NCBI RefSeq assembly: GCF_014202995.1
Contig: NZ_JACHIA010000001.1
Span: forward strand, 310,001 to 374,000
Length of the DNA stretch: 64,000 nucleotides
Direction of reading: 5' to 3'
Source: Longimicrobium terrae
Lineage (GTDB): Bacteria; Gemmatimonadota; Gemmatimonadetes; Longimicrobiales; Longimicrobiaceae
Part shown: one piece after another, positions 25,423 to 35,503 of the stretch
How the letters are laid out: each line of letters opens with the position of its first letter
Position numbering within the stretch: position 1 is the stretch's first letter
Program-made: the position numbers and the translations under genes
The notes under the pieces: model-generated
Seen by the model: the letters and a program-made list of their open reading frames with translations, nothing else
Told to the model about the DNA's origin: nothing
Database searches by the model: none

Positions 25423-25690
25423 GTACCCCCTCGGGCGAAGTTGAACTGGAGTCCTCCCACCGGGCCTTCGCCGGGCGCCCCGGTGGTTCAATGGACGGGA
25501 ATCAGGCCGCGTCCCCGAAGGGACGAAAGGGCGGGAGACCGCTTTCTGGGCTCCGGCCGGATTCCGCTTCTCCCGCCTCCGGCAGACACCGGGCTTTCAC
25601 GCGGCGGCTGTCGTAGTGAAAGAAGTGCCCAGTGCTCAGTGCCCGGTGCCCAGCAACTGGGCACCTGGTACTGGGCACCTGGTACTTCTG
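25423..25690. other. Long rplK-rplA spacer with hairpins
   Basis: A 268-bp gap inside the ribosomal operon. It contains a CCACCGG/CCGGTGG hairpin (about 25469-25497), further GC-rich hairpins, and the palindromic repeat at 25621-25690. No gene or tRNA is seen. Confidence 0.6.
25621..25690. repeat. GTGCCCAGT-type palindromic repeat, copy 2
   Basis: AAGTGCCCAGTGCTCAGTGCC and GTGCCCAGC pair with the following CTGGGCACCTGGTACTGGGC and CACCTGGTACTT. The sequence family is the same as at 18061-18160; each lies just upstream of a cluster gene. Confidence 0.75.
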
Positions 25691-26116
25691 TTATCCCTTG
25701 ACTTCGACGCCCATCGAGCGGGCCGTTCCGGCGATCTGGCGCATGGCGCCCTCGACGTCGGCCGCGTTCAGGTCGGGCATCTTGGTTTCGGCGATCGTGC
25801 GCAGCTGCTCCTGCGTGATCGTGCCCACCTTGGTCTTCTTGGACGAGGCGCTTCCCTTGTCCAGGCCCACGGCCTTCTTGATCAGCACCGCCGCCGGAGG
25901 CGTCTTGGTGATGAACGTGAAGCTGCGGTCGGCGTACACCGTGATCTCGACGGGAATGATCATTCCCGGCTGTCCCTGGGTGCGCGCGTTGAACTGCTTG
26001 CAGAACTCCATGATGTTCACGCCGTGCTGGCCCAGCGCGGGGCCGACGGGGGGCGCGGGGTTGGCCGCGCCCGCGGGAACCTGGAGCTTGATGAATCCGG
26101 TGACTTTCTTCGCCAT
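25691..26116 (-). CDS. rplK: 50S ribosomal protein L11
   Basis: A 141-aa protein of standard length: [40 protein letters not shown] and [15 protein letters not shown]. It binds the GTPase-associated region of 23S rRNA. It is 23 bp after nusG. Confidence 0.97.
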   Translation of the reverse strand: MAKKVTGFIKLQVPAGAANPAPPVGPALGQHGVNIMEFCKQFNARTQGQPGMIIPVEITVYADRSFTFITKTPPAAVLIKKAVGLDKGSASSKKTKVGTITQEQLRTIAETKMPDLNAADVEGAMRQIAGTARSMGVEVKG

Positions 26117-26139
26117 CTCAGCCTCTGATCAACGTCCGC

Positions 26140-26691
26140 TCAGAATCCGCGGAGCTGCGTGTAGTCCAGTTCGATGGAGGTGGGCCGCCCGAAGAGGGAA
26201 ACCTCGACCTTCACCTTGCCCTTTTCGTGGTCGATGCCCTGAACGGTGCCGCTGAATTCCTTGAACGGTCCGTCCGTTACCTCCACCACCTGTCCGATGG
26301 TGAAGGGAATCAGCACCACCGGCGCTTCCGCCGCGGCGGGGGCCTCGACTTCCTGGCCCAGCACCTTGGCCAGCTCCTCATCCGTCAGGGGCTGGGGTTC
26401 GGAACCGGTGCCCAGGAACTTGATCACGCCCTGAATGCCGTTGATCAGGTGCGAGTTGCGCTGGTTGTACACCATCTTCACCAGCACGTACCCCGGGTAC
26501 AGCTTGCGGGTGACGGTCACGCGCTTGCCGTTGCGAAGCTCCACCTCTTCACGGGTGGGGACCATCACTTCCTGGATCTGCTTGTCTTCGGGCTCGCCCA
26601 GCTCCTCGTCGATGCGGCGCTGAATGAGGCGCTGCACCTTGTTCTCGTGCCCCGAATAGCTCTGGATCGCGTACCACTTGGCGTCTGCCAT
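26140..26691 (-). CDS. nusG: Transcription termination/antitermination protein NusG
   Basis: A 183-aa protein: an N-terminal NGN domain (WYAIQSYSGHENKVQRLI, PGYVLVKM) and a C-terminal KOW domain (VEVTDGPFKEFSGTVQGI). An acidic Ala/Glu linker of about 20 residues joins them. NusG binds RNA polymerase and couples to Rho or the ribosome. It lies 8 bp after secE. Confidence 0.97.
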   Translation of the reverse strand: MADAKWYAIQSYSGHENKVQRLIQRRIDEELGEPEDKQIQEVMVPTREEVELRNGKRVTVTRKLYPGYVLVKMVYNQRNSHLINGIQGVIKFLGTGSEPQPLTDEELAKVLGQEVEAPAAAEAPVVLIPFTIGQVVEVTDGPFKEFSGTVQGIDHEKGKVKVEVSLFGRPTSIELDYTQLRGF

Positions 26692-26699
26692 GGGTTCAC

Positions 26700-26909
26700 T
26701 CAGCCGGCGAACAGGGACGTGAGCACTTCAAGGAGATTGCGGATCCCGAAGTCGATGACAAAGGTGATGGCCGCCATGGCGAACATGAACGCCACGATGA
26801 TTCCCGTGGAGTTCTGCAGCTGCGCCCGGTCGGGCCAGGTCACCTTCTTCACCTGCTCCACGACTTCGGGAAAGAAGTCGCGGGTCGAGGAACGCGTCGT
26901 CTCAGCCAT
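26700..26909 (-). CDS. secE: Preprotein translocase subunit SecE
   Basis: A 69-aa protein with the amphipathic segment FFPEVVEQVKKVTWPDRAQL and a single transmembrane helix at about residues 37-57. This is the short, one-helix type of SecE in the SecYEG channel. The position between rpmG and nusG is the conserved one. Confidence 0.93.
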   Translation of the reverse strand: MAETTRSSTRDFFPEVVEQVKKVTWPDRAQLQNSTGIIVAFMFAMAAITFVIDFGIRNLLEVLTSLFAG

Positions 26910-26940
26910 GCGGAAACCGTATGCGATCTGAAAGGGTGCC

Positions 26941-26963
26941 GGCCGGCCCTCGGGGGACCGGCC
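26941..26963 (-). terminator. Hairpin between rpmG and secE
   Basis: GGCCGG and CCGGCC arms with a further CCC/GGG pairing and a bulge. This is a possible partial terminator or processing site within the operon; no T-tract. Confidence 0.35.
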
Positions 26964-26982
26964 GTCGTACTCCGCGAACCGC

Positions 26983-27132
26983 TTACTTGGTTTCCTTGTG
27001 CGGACGGTGCGTGTTGCACCGCGGGCAGTACTTCTTGTACTCCACCCGCTCGGGGTGCAGACGCTTGTTCTTCGTCTTGTTGTAGTTCCTCTCCTTGCAC
27101 TCCGTGCAAGCGAGGATGACCTTGTCGCGCAT
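26983..27132 (-). CDS. rpmG: 50S ribosomal protein L33
   Basis: A 49-aa protein beginning [19 protein letters not shown], with the second zinc pair in [12 protein letters not shown] and ending HKETK. Four cysteines make this the zinc-binding (C+) form of L33. It lies between tuf and secE, as in many bacteria. No tRNA-Trp is present in this interval. Confidence 0.95.
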   Translation of the reverse strand: MRDKVILACTECKERNYNKTKNKRLHPERVEYKKYCPRCNTHRPHKETK

Positions 27133-27215
27133 GGCTTTCTTCTCCTAACCAGCGGAAAAGACGACGAACGGCAGGGAGGCCACGTTGCCTCCCCGCCGCT
27201 TCCGCCGTCCCAGAA

Positions 27216-28409
<1,194 letters not shown>

Positions 28410-28927
28410 TTCCGTTTTCGGTCCGATCCGGATGGTTGAGATCGATTGGGTGCCCGGAGCCGGCGGGGTTCTACGCCCTGGCCGTGGCCCCTTCCCTGCA
28501 AGAAGGCGCGTGCCGCCGAACCGCGCGGCGCCCACCTCCGGGTCCGGGCGCATGCCCGAACAACAAACCGCGAGTCTCCCGCCACAATGCCGTGGAGGCC
28601 CGCCCAGGTTTCCCTGCCAGAAGCGCACGGCGCGCCACCGAAGCGGCGCGCAGATACACTTCTCCCGGCAGAAAGCAAGACGGGTAAACTACCGCAACCC
28701 CGCCACTGCGTCAACCCCCGGCCACGGCGTTCGTTTCCGTCCCGCCGCGGGCCGCTTTTTCCGCGTCCACGCCCCGTGCCGCCTCATCCAGCCGTGCGAC
28801 CGGAGCGCCGCGGCCGATTCCCGCCGGGTGACCCGGCGAACCGGCTCGGAAAGCCTTGAGAGACGACACCCAAAGCATGGCGGAACAATGATTTGCGTCC
28901 GTTACTGCCCCCAATGTAAACCAGCCG
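28410..28927. other. tuf upstream region
   Basis: A 518-bp gap between tuf and the TetR gene. It contains a candidate promoter and a 5' leader of about 240 bp. I see no tRNA genes, although tRNA-Thr/Tyr/Gly often precede tuf in other bacteria. Confidence 0.6.
28651..28678 (-). promoter_or_regulatory. Candidate tuf-cluster promoter
   Basis: On the minus strand TTGCTT (28673-28678) is 16 bp from TATCTG (28651-28656). This is the best sigma-70-like match in the tuf leader. It leaves a leader of about 240 nt. Confidence 0.35.
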
Positions 28928-29626
28928 TCAAGGGGGTTCCGGCTGAAGCCCGCCAAAGACGAGCGCGGGCACCTCGCCGCGGCGCGCCATCACCAGTTCA
29001 TCGAACCCCGCCGCGTCCAGCCCCAGCACGGCCTGCAGAAGCGGGCGCGCCACGAAGGGAAATACGGTGAGCGCCAGCACGCTGATCAGGAACTGCTCGG
29101 CGGCCACCGGGCGCATCGTCCCCGCATCAACCCGCGCGGCGATCTGCGCGTCCAGCACGGACAGCACCCGCGTGCGCAGCGCCTCGAGCCTTCCCCCCGC
29201 CGCCCCGGCCAGCAGTTGGGTCACGCGCTCGGGGCGGTACGTCAGCTCCGCGACCAGGTAGCCGGCCAGGTAGGGCTGCTCCCGCAGCCGGTCGGTGTAG
29301 CGCGCGGCCACCTCGGCGACCTTTGCCGCCAGCGGGGCGTCGGAGCCGAGCGCGGCCAGGATGCCCGGGAGAAAGTCGCCCGCGGCGCGCAGGAAGACCG
29401 CCTCGGCCAGCCCCTCCTTGGACGTGAAATAGTAGTGCAGCAGGGCGTGGTTGACCCCCGCCGCGCGCGCGATGTCCACCATGCGCGCCCCCGCGGTCCC
29501 GACGCGGAGGAACACCGTGTGGGCGGCCTCCAGAATCCTGGCCTCGGTGTCGGGCGCGGCGTCGCGCGGGCCGCCATCCGCCGCCTTCCGCCCAGCGTCA
29601 CTCTCGCCGCCTCTGCGCTTCTTCAT
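28928..29626 (-). CDS. TetR/AcrR family transcriptional regulator
   Basis: A 232-aa protein. The N-terminal HTH (about residues 28-75) reads ILEAAHTVFLRVGTAGARMV, then ARAAGVNHALLHYYFTSKEG. The C-terminal ligand domain is helical and not recognisable by ligand. It is divergent from a FAD monooxygenase gene with a palindromic operator between them, so it probably represses that gene and itself. Confidence 0.88.
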   Translation of the reverse strand: MKKRRGGESDAGRKAADGGPRDAAPDTEARILEAAHTVFLRVGTAGARMVDIARAAGVNHALLHYYFTSKEGLAEAVFLRAAGDFLPGILAALGSDAPLAAKVAEVAARYTDRLREQPYLAGYLVAELTYRPERVTQLLAGAAGGRLEALRTRVLSVLDAQIAARVDAGTMRPVAAEQFLISVLALTVFPFVARPLLQAVLGLDAAGFDELVMARRGEVPALVFGGLQPEPP

Positions 29627-29643
29627 CCGCTTCTTGCGCGTGT

Positions 29644-29686
29644 TTAACAGTCCTGTTAATTCTGATCTTCACAAGAATGTTAACAG
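29644..29686. promoter_or_regulatory. Operator between tetR and FAD monooxygenase
   Basis: TTAACAG and CTGTTAA form a perfect dyad with a 2-bp centre (29644-29659), and a further TTAACAG half-site is at 29680-29686. AT-rich in a GC-rich setting. Confidence 0.65.
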
Positions 29687-29748
29687 CCGTGCGGGCCGGG
29701 CGCATCGAGCCCCGCCGCACGTCTTCTCCCCTGACAGGCGAGGGTCGC

Positions 29749-31287
29749 GTGACACAGCACGACGTGTTGATCGTGGGAGCGGGCCCCACCGGCCTTGTGC
29801 TCGCGCTCTGGCTGACGAAGCAGGGGGTGAGCGTGCGGATCGTGGACCGGGCCGCGGGACCGGGGACCACGTCGCGCGCCATGGCGGTGCAGGCGCGCAC
29901 GCTGGAACTCTACCGCCAACTCGGCATGGCGGACGAGGTGGCCGCGGCCGGGCGTCCGAATCCCGCCATCAACCTGTGGGTGCGCGGCGATCGCAAGGCG
30001 CGCCTTTCCTTTGGCGACGCGGGTGAGAAGGTCACGCCGTATCCGTTTCTGCTCATCTACCCGCAGGACCAGCACGAGCGCCTGCTCATCTCCCGCCTGG
30101 AACAGCTCGGCGTGACGGTGGAGCGGGAGACGGAACTCGCCGGCCTGGAGGATCGCGGCGACCACGTCGTGGGCCGCCTCCGATCATCCGGCGGGTTCGA
30201 AGAGTCGTGCACCGCGCGCTACGTGGCCGGGTGCGACGGGGCGCGGTCGCCGGTGCGCCACCTGATCGGCTCCGGCTTCGACGGCGGGACGTACGACAAG
30301 ACGTTCTACGTCGCCGACGTGGAGGCGCGCGGCGCGGCGGCGGACGGCGAAGGTCACATCGCGCTGGACCAGGCCGACTTCGTGGTCGTGCTTGGCTACG
30401 GCGCGGCCGGGCAGGCGCGGCTGATCGGAACGGTGCGCGACGAGCGGCCGGACGGGACGGCGACCGCCCTGCGCTTTGAGGACGTGGGGCATCGCGCGCT
30501 GGACCGCCTGGGGCTGGAGGTGACGCGGGTGCACTGGTTCTCCACGTATCGCGTGCACCACCGCGTGACGGACCGCTACCGCCGGGGGAACGTGTTTCTG
30601 CTGGGCGATGCCGCGCACGTGCACAGCCCGGCGGGCGGACAGGGGATGAACACCGGCATCGGCGACGCCGTCAACCTGGCCTGGAAGCTGGAGGCCGTGC
30701 TGCGGGGGCGGGCGCCCGACGCGCTGCTGGACAGCTATCAGACCGAGCGGCGCGCGTTTGCGGAACGCCTGGTGGACACGACCGACCGGGCGTTCACCCT
30801 GGCCACGGCGCAGGGCACGCTCGCGGATTTCGTGCGCACGCGCTTGGTGCCGCTCGTGGTACCCGCCGCCTCCCGGATCGACGCGGTGCGCGAAACCGCC
30901 TTTCGCGTGCTGTCGCAGACGATGATCCACTACCGCGAAAGCCCGCTGAGCGCGGGAGAGGCGGGAGAGGTGCGCGGCGGAGACCGTCTGCCCTGGGTCC
31001 GCACGTCATCGTCCGACAACTACGACAGCCTTGCGGCCATCGCGTGGCAGGCCCACGCCTACGGCACGGTCCCGGAGGATGTGGAGCGGTGGTGCGCGGA
31101 CCACGGCGTTCCGCTGCACCGGTTCGGCTGGGATGAGGCGCATGGCCGGGCGGGATTCGCACGGGACGCGCTGTACCTGCTGCGTCCGGATACGTACGTA
31201 GGGCTCGCGCTGCCGCGGCCCGGCGCGATGGCGCTCGATGCGTACGCGGCGGAGCGCGGGCTCAAGCTGGGGCCGCTGGCGCGCTGA
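29749..31287 (+). CDS. FAD-dependent aromatic monooxygenase (PheA/TfdB type)
   Basis: A 512-aa flavoprotein hydroxylase. The FAD-binding GxGxxG is GAGPTG at residues 10-15, the DG motif is GCDGARSPVR, and the ribityl-binding GD motif is LLGDAAHVHSPAGGQGMN near residue 285. These enzymes hydroxylate phenols or tailor polyketides with NAD(P)H and oxygen; the substrate is not identifiable. I chose GTG 29749 (VTQHDVLIVGAG), with GAGGGT upstream. The open frame starts 24 codons earlier, at ATG 29677, but that would overlap the operator. Confidence 0.87.
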   Translation: MTQHDVLIVGAGPTGLVLALWLTKQGVSVRIVDRAAGPGTTSRAMAVQARTLELYRQLGMADEVAAAGRPNPAINLWVRGDRKARLSFGDAGEKVTPYPFLLIYPQDQHERLLISRLEQLGVTVERETELAGLEDRGDHVVGRLRSSGGFEESCTARYVAGCDGARSPVRHLIGSGFDGGTYDKTFYVADVEARGAAADGEGHIALDQADFVVVLGYGAAGQARLIGTVRDERPDGTATALRFEDVGHRALDRLGLEVTRVHWFSTYRVHHRVTDRYRRGNVFLLGDAAHVHSPAGGQGMNTGIGDAVNLAWKLEAVLRGRAPDALLDSYQTERRAFAERLVDTTDRAFTLATAQGTLADFVRTRLVPLVVPAASRIDAVRETAFRVLSQTMIHYRESPLSAGEAGEVRGGDRLPWVRTSSSDNYDSLAAIAWQAHAYGTVPEDVERWCADHGVPLHRFGWDEAHGRAGFARDALYLLRPDTYVGLALPRPGAMALDAYAAERGLKLGPLAR

Positions 31288-31357
31288 GATGCGATGGAGG
31301 AGGGGCCGTGGCGCCGGAACCGTCCGCCTGCGCGGGCGGGCTGGGGGCTGAGCGGCG

Positions 31358-31768
31358 TCAGGGGGCGCCGGCCAGATCTGCGGGGGCGGTGTCGTGAATG
31401 GGGTCGGCGCCGTTGCCGTAGGCGATGGCGAACGAGGGACCGAGCGCGATCAAGCCGTGCCCCGTGCCCGGGGCAAAGACCGCCAGATCGCCGGCGGAAA
31501 GATCCACCTCCACCTCAGCCTGGCCGGCGCGGGCCAGCAGCCGCAGCGCGCCGGAAAAGAGGTAGAAGTGCTCCGTGTGGTCGGAATGGGCGTGAAACCC
31601 GCGCCGGTCGCCCGCGGCGGCGAACTCCACCGCGTGCAGGTACGAGAACGGCGTTCCGCGCACCAGCCACGCCACCGCGCCCCGCGCATCTCCGGCGCGA
31701 AAGGGTTTTGCGCCATCGTTCGCGCCCAGCCGCTCCACCGTCAGCGCCCCGTCCAGGTAGCTGCGCAT
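31358..31768 (-). CDS. Cupin domain protein
   Basis: A 136-aa single cupin. Metal-binding motif 1 is GFHAHSDHTEHFYLFSG, and motif 2 lies around PGTGHGLIALG. Cupins of this size may be isomerases, dioxygenases or binding proteins; the function is unassigned. ATG 31768 has AGGAG five bases upstream and is preferred to ATG 31795, whose extra nine residues contain that RBS. It converges on the monooxygenase; 70 bp separate the two. Confidence 0.78.
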   Translation of the reverse strand: MRSYLDGALTVERLGANDGAKPFRAGDARGAVAWLVRGTPFSYLHAVEFAAAGDRRGFHAHSDHTEHFYLFSGALRLLARAGQAEVEVDLSAGDLAVFAPGTGHGLIALGPSFAIAYGNGADPIHDTAPADLAGAP

Positions 31769-31924
31769 TCCTTCTCCTTGCTCTTGATCGCTCATGGCGC
31801 CATGCTCCACCCGGAGGAGCGACGGCAAGGTGCGGCCTCGCGATCCCGCCGTCAAACATCCCTCCGCCCGCCGGCGGCATCCAACCTCCCGCTCTCCACC
31901 TCTTTTTCCCTGCATCCGCGTTCC

Positions 31925-33787
31925 ATGAACCTTCGGCAACGGACCGGGCGGGGCCCGCTGCGAGCCCTGCTGCGCGCCCCCGGCTACGCGCTTCCCGCGT
32001 TCACGGCGATGGCGCTGGGCATCATGCACGGCGGCCCGCTGCTGTCGCTGGCCCGCGCGCGGCTGGGGCTGGCCGCGCCGCACGCCGCGGGACCCGCGTT
32101 CGACCGCGCACCCGGCGGCGGATGGACGACGCGGCTGGTGGCGCCGGAGACCGTGCAGGCGCTGGGCGTGGACGCGCTGGTGCGGGCCGCGCTGGCCGCC
32201 GTGCTCCTGCTGATGGCCGCCGCGGCGGTGAACCTGGCCACGCTGGTGCTGGCCCGCGCCACGGCGCGGCGGGCGGATACGGCCGTGCGCGCGGCGCTGG
32301 GCGCCACGCCGGGACGGCTGGTGCGCGCCGCGGTGGCGGAGGCGGGTGCGCTGGGGATGGCGGGAATCGTGGCGGGCGCGCTGCTCGGCGCGGCGGTGTC
32401 CCTGCTGGTGCGGGCAAGCTGGCCCGCGTCCGCGGGGAGCATGGGCGCGTACCGGCCGGCGCTGGGCATCGGCGCGGCGGCGGCCGCGCTGCTCATCCCC
32501 ACCCTCCTGCTGGCGGTGATTCCCGCATGGACGGGGGCCCGCGGGCGGCTGCACGGGTGGCTGGCGGCCGGCGCGCGCGCCACCGCCGGCCCGGGCGAGG
32601 TGCTTCTGCGGAAAGGGCTTACGATTCTGCAGTTCGGCGCGGCGCTCATGCTGCTGTGCGGGGCGCTGGTGCTGGTGCGCGGCTCCCTGCCCCGCTCCGA
32701 CCCCCAGGCGCTGGGCTTTGATCCGCGCGACACGCTCACCTTTCGCATGCACCTTCCCCCCGGGGCGGCGGACGCCGCGCACGAGCAGTCCCGGCTTCTG
32801 GCGGCCGTACGCGCGGTGCCGGGCGTGGTTTCCGCTTCGGCGGCCAGCCCCGGTGCATGGCTGGCGCAGGGGGAAACGGACTGGGTGCACTCCCGCTGCC
32901 GGGGGTGCGGCGACGCGGGGGTCCTCACGCCGCTGCTGGCGGGCGGCGCCGTTCACCACGCCGTGGCGCCCGGGTACTTTCGCGCGCTGGGAATCCGCGT
33001 GCTGGCCGGCCGCGAGTTCGGCGCGGATGAAGGCGCCGGCGGGCGGCCCGCGGTACTCGTGAACCGCGCGTTCGCCACGTTCATGCTGCCGCGCGCGAAC
33101 CCCGTGGGGCAGCGCGTGTCCTTTACCGGGCCGTTCGGGCGGATGTACGACGTGGTGGGCGTGGTGGATGACGTGCACGCGCGGAGCGCCGGATCGACGG
33201 GGGTACCGGTGCCCGCCGTCTACCTTTCCGCGCTGCAGCACCCGCCGCGCACGCTGGACGTGGCGGTGCGCACGCGCGGCGAGCCGATGGACGTGGCCGA
33301 GGCGGTCCGCGCGGCGGCGGCCGCGAGCGTGCCCGGCGCGCGCATCCGCGACGTGCGGACGATGGACGAACTGCTGCGGCGCCACGCCGCGCCGCTGCGC
33401 TGGTTCGGCTGGCTGATGGCCGCGGTGGCGGCGGGATCGCTGGCGCTGTCCGCGGGCGGCCTTTTCGCGGTGATGAACTTCGCGGTGGCGCGGCGCAGGC
33501 GGGAGATCGGCGTGCGGATGGCGCTCGGGGCTTCGCAGCGGGACGTGGTGAGGCAGATGCTGAAGGAGGCCGCGCGCGTGGCCTGCTTTGGCGCGGTGCT
33601 GGGCGGGGCGGGCGCGCTCACGCTGGCGCGCGGGCTGGAACTGGGCTTTGCGGGGATGCACGCGCTGGACTGGCCCGTGTACGCGGGCGTCGCCGCCCTG
33701 CTCGCGGCCGTCTGCCTGGCGGCGGCGTGGTTCCCCGCGCGGCAGGCGGCAGGCGTGCAGCCGATGGAGGCGCTGCGGGCGGACTGA
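31925..33787 (+). CDS. ABC transporter permease, ADOP/MacB-like with a shortened first half
   Basis: A 620-aa protein. The opening (PLRALLRAPGYALPAFTAMA) resembles acidobacterial duplicated orphan permeases. Usually two FtsX cores each follow a periplasmic MacB_PCD domain (about 800 aa). Here only about 60 residues separate TM1 from the first FtsX core at about residues 75-200. The second PCD domain (about 250-470) and final FtsX domain (GWLMAAVAAGSLALSAGGLF, RRRREIGVRMALGASQRDV) are intact. No ATPase gene is adjacent. It probably links an envelope process to a distant MacB-type ATPase. Start ATG 31925 fits the family N-terminus. Confidence 0.8.
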   Translation: MNLRQRTGRGPLRALLRAPGYALPAFTAMALGIMHGGPLLSLARARLGLAAPHAAGPAFDRAPGGGWTTRLVAPETVQALGVDALVRAALAAVLLLMAAAAVNLATLVLARATARRADTAVRAALGATPGRLVRAAVAEAGALGMAGIVAGALLGAAVSLLVRASWPASAGSMGAYRPALGIGAAAAALLIPTLLLAVIPAWTGARGRLHGWLAAGARATAGPGEVLLRKGLTILQFGAALMLLCGALVLVRGSLPRSDPQALGFDPRDTLTFRMHLPPGAADAAHEQSRLLAAVRAVPGVVSASAASPGAWLAQGETDWVHSRCRGCGDAGVLTPLLAGGAVHHAVAPGYFRALGIRVLAGREFGADEGAGGRPAVLVNRAFATFMLPRANPVGQRVSFTGPFGRMYDVVGVVDDVHARSAGSTGVPVPAVYLSALQHPPRTLDVAVRTRGEPMDVAEAVRAAAAASVPGARIRDVRTMDELLRRHAAPLRWFGWLMAAVAAGSLALSAGGLFAVMNFAVARRRREIGVRMALGASQRDVVRQMLKEAARVACFGAVLGGAGALTLARGLELGFAGMHALDWPVYAGVAALLAAVCLAAAWFPARQAAGVQPMEALRAD

Positions 33788-34179
33788 CCCGGGACGGTCG
33801 ACGCCGGTCCACACGCACGGGCGGGCGGTCACGGATCCGGCGGGCGGCACGCGGTCCGGAGAGGAACCGTGCTTCAGACGGCAGATGCCCCGCTGATTGC
33901 TACGGACAGTCTCGTCCAGCGCCGGACTGTGAGGCCCCTCCCCTGCCCCTCCCCGTGCAAACAGACGCACGGAGAGGGGTGGAATCACGCCGGGGATCAA
34001 GCCTCCGCGTGGGAGCAACTCTCCATCGCCGGGACGTGGCCGTCATCGCCGCGGCGAAGTCATATCATTCACCGTGGCGCGGAGCGGTCCCAATTGCGCG
34101 AAACACGCTCACGGGATGCAGAACGCCCGCCGCGGAAACTCGCGGCGGGCGTTCTTTCATCCATCCAGCCCGCGGCGGA
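33788..34179. other. Intergenic region with two hairpins
   Basis: A gap between convergent genes. It holds a near-perfect 13-bp stem at 33946-33979 (CCCCTCCCCGTGC / GCACGGAGAGGGG) and the hairpin at 34121-34154. No gene is seen. Confidence 0.6.
34121..34154. terminator. Strong hairpin downstream of proline-rich lipoprotein gene
   Basis: Perfect 14-bp arms GAACGCCCGCCGCG / CGCGGCGGGCGTTC. A short T run (TTTC) follows on the plus strand. Confidence 0.7.
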
Positions 34180-34974
34180 TCAGCGGCTGGGAGGAGCGGC
34201 GGGCGCGGGCGGCGCGGCCTGAGGCGGACGGGCCTGCCCCGGGGGCGGACGCAGCATCTGCATCACCTCCGCCTCGTGCTCGGCAATGAAGCGCACGTTG
34301 GCCTCGTTGGCCTGGATGGGCGCGGTCTGCCCCGCCTTGCTGATCTGGTGCACCACCATTGCCTGCACCAGCGCGGTCATGGCGTTGGCGTAGTCGCGCG
34401 GCGCCATGCCGGCCCGCTGCACCGCCTCGCGCGCGGCCGGAATGGAGTTGAGGCGCTCGTACACCTCGTCCGGGTTGAACTGCTGCATGCGCAGCGAACT
34501 GGCGAGTTCGGGGTTCGTGCGCTGCAGATCCGCCAGGTTCAGGGCGGCCTGCCGCATCTTGGCCAGCCCCTCCATGCTGAGCCGGTAGTCCGAAACCGGC
34601 ATCTGCTTGATCAGGTCCGTCACCACGGGGGGCGGCGGGCGCTGCGTGCCGGGCCGGCGCGACGCGCTGTCACGCCGCGCGGGAGCGGCGGAGGGCGACG
34701 GCGGGGCCGAGGGCATCTGGCCGGCCACCGGCGGCGCGGCGGCCACGGGGCCCGCCATGGGTGCGGCGGCCGTGCCCGGAGCCGGCCCGCCGAGCGTTCC
34801 CGGCGCGGTGCCGAACGGGTCCGACGGGTTCATCGCCCCCGTCGCGGCCGCGGGGGCGGCGGCCGTCCCGGTCGAGGCCGCCGCGGGAACGTCCGGCTCC
34901 GGCTCGTTGGGGCCGCAGGCAGACAGGACAAGCGCGCAGGCGGACAGCGCCGCCGCGGGGCGAAAGCTCAGCAT
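34180..34974 (-). CDS. Lipoprotein of unknown function
   Basis: A 264-aa protein with a lipoprotein signal (MLSFRPAAALSACALVLSAC). A Pro/Ala/Gly-rich low-complexity region runs to about residue 120, followed by a helical domain (DYRLSMEGLAKMRQAALNLA, then DEVYERLNSIPAAREAV and AMTALVQAMVVHQIS) and another Pro/Ala tail. The helical middle is the likely functional domain. I chose ATG 34974 because the signal peptide begins there; the frame runs upstream to 35025. No enzymatic motif. Confidence 0.7.
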   Translation of the reverse strand: MLSFRPAAALSACALVLSACGPNEPEPDVPAAASTGTAAAPAAATGAMNPSDPFGTAPGTLGGPAPGTAAAPMAGPVAAAPPVAGQMPSAPPSPSAAPARRDSASRRPGTQRPPPPVVTDLIKQMPVSDYRLSMEGLAKMRQAALNLADLQRTNPELASSLRMQQFNPDEVYERLNSIPAAREAVQRAGMAPRDYANAMTALVQAMVVHQISKAGQTAPIQANEANVRFIAEHEAEVMQMLRPPPGQARPPQAAPPAPAAPPSR

Positions 34975-35082
34975 CAACGGATCGCTCGGATGTCGGGGAA
35001 GAATGGGCAGCCGCCCGCGGCGCACCGCGGACGGACCGGGCCGAACGATAACGACGGAAGGGCGCCGCAGAAAGATTCCGCC

Positions 35083-35457
35083 TCAGCGCATGTGGCGGTA
35101 CATCATGTCCACCAGTTCGTCGTACATCTGCTCCGCCTCGTCTTCGCCGGAGCGGATGGCGTTGGCCGCGCAGTGCTTGAGGTGGTTGCGCACCAGCTCG
35201 CGCCCCACGGAGCGCAGCGCCTCGTGCACGGAAGAGATCTGGGTGAGGATGTCGGCGCAGTAGCGGTCCTCCTCCACCATGCGCTGCAGGCCGCGCACCT
35301 GGCCCTCGATCCTGCGCAGCCGCTTGAGGTTGCGGTCGCGGATGGCGGGATCGACCCCCACCGCCATGCGCCCGTGCCCGTCTCCCTCGCCCGCGGGCAT
35401 CCCGCATCCGCAGCCGCACACCGCCGGCGCCGCCGCCGTTTCCGTTTCGTCCGTCAT
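35083..35457 (-). CDS. csoR: CsoR-type copper-sensing repressor
   Basis: A 124-aa protein. The Cu(I) ligands of CsoR are conserved: C67 in EEDRYCADIL, H92 in VRNHLKHC and C96. The N-terminus carries an extra CGCGCG cysteine cluster (C14, C16, C18) before the helical bundle. CsoR binds DNA and releases it on copper binding. The ATG is at 35457. A GC-palindrome of the CsoR type lies about 50 bp upstream, suggesting autorepression. No copA/copZ adjoins, so the regulon lies elsewhere. Confidence 0.88.
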   Translation of the reverse strand: MTDETETAAAPAVCGCGCGMPAGEGDGHGRMAVGVDPAIRDRNLKRLRRIEGQVRGLQRMVEEDRYCADILTQISSVHEALRSVGRELVRNHLKHCAANAIRSGEDEAEQMYDELVDMMYRHMR

Positions 35458-35503
35458 CAATGTTCCGCCTGTGCCGTACACCTGTCCGATGCTTCCGCGA
35501 TGA

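Noticed and set aside
26910-27215. tRNA-Trp expected near secE/rpmG
   Set aside because: The spacers are too short or form a simple hairpin; no cloverleaf was found.
31358-34018. An 886-codon minus-strand frame
   Set aside because: Only the part 31358-31768 is a real gene (cupin). The rest is antisense to the ABC permease and Arg/His/Pro-rich.
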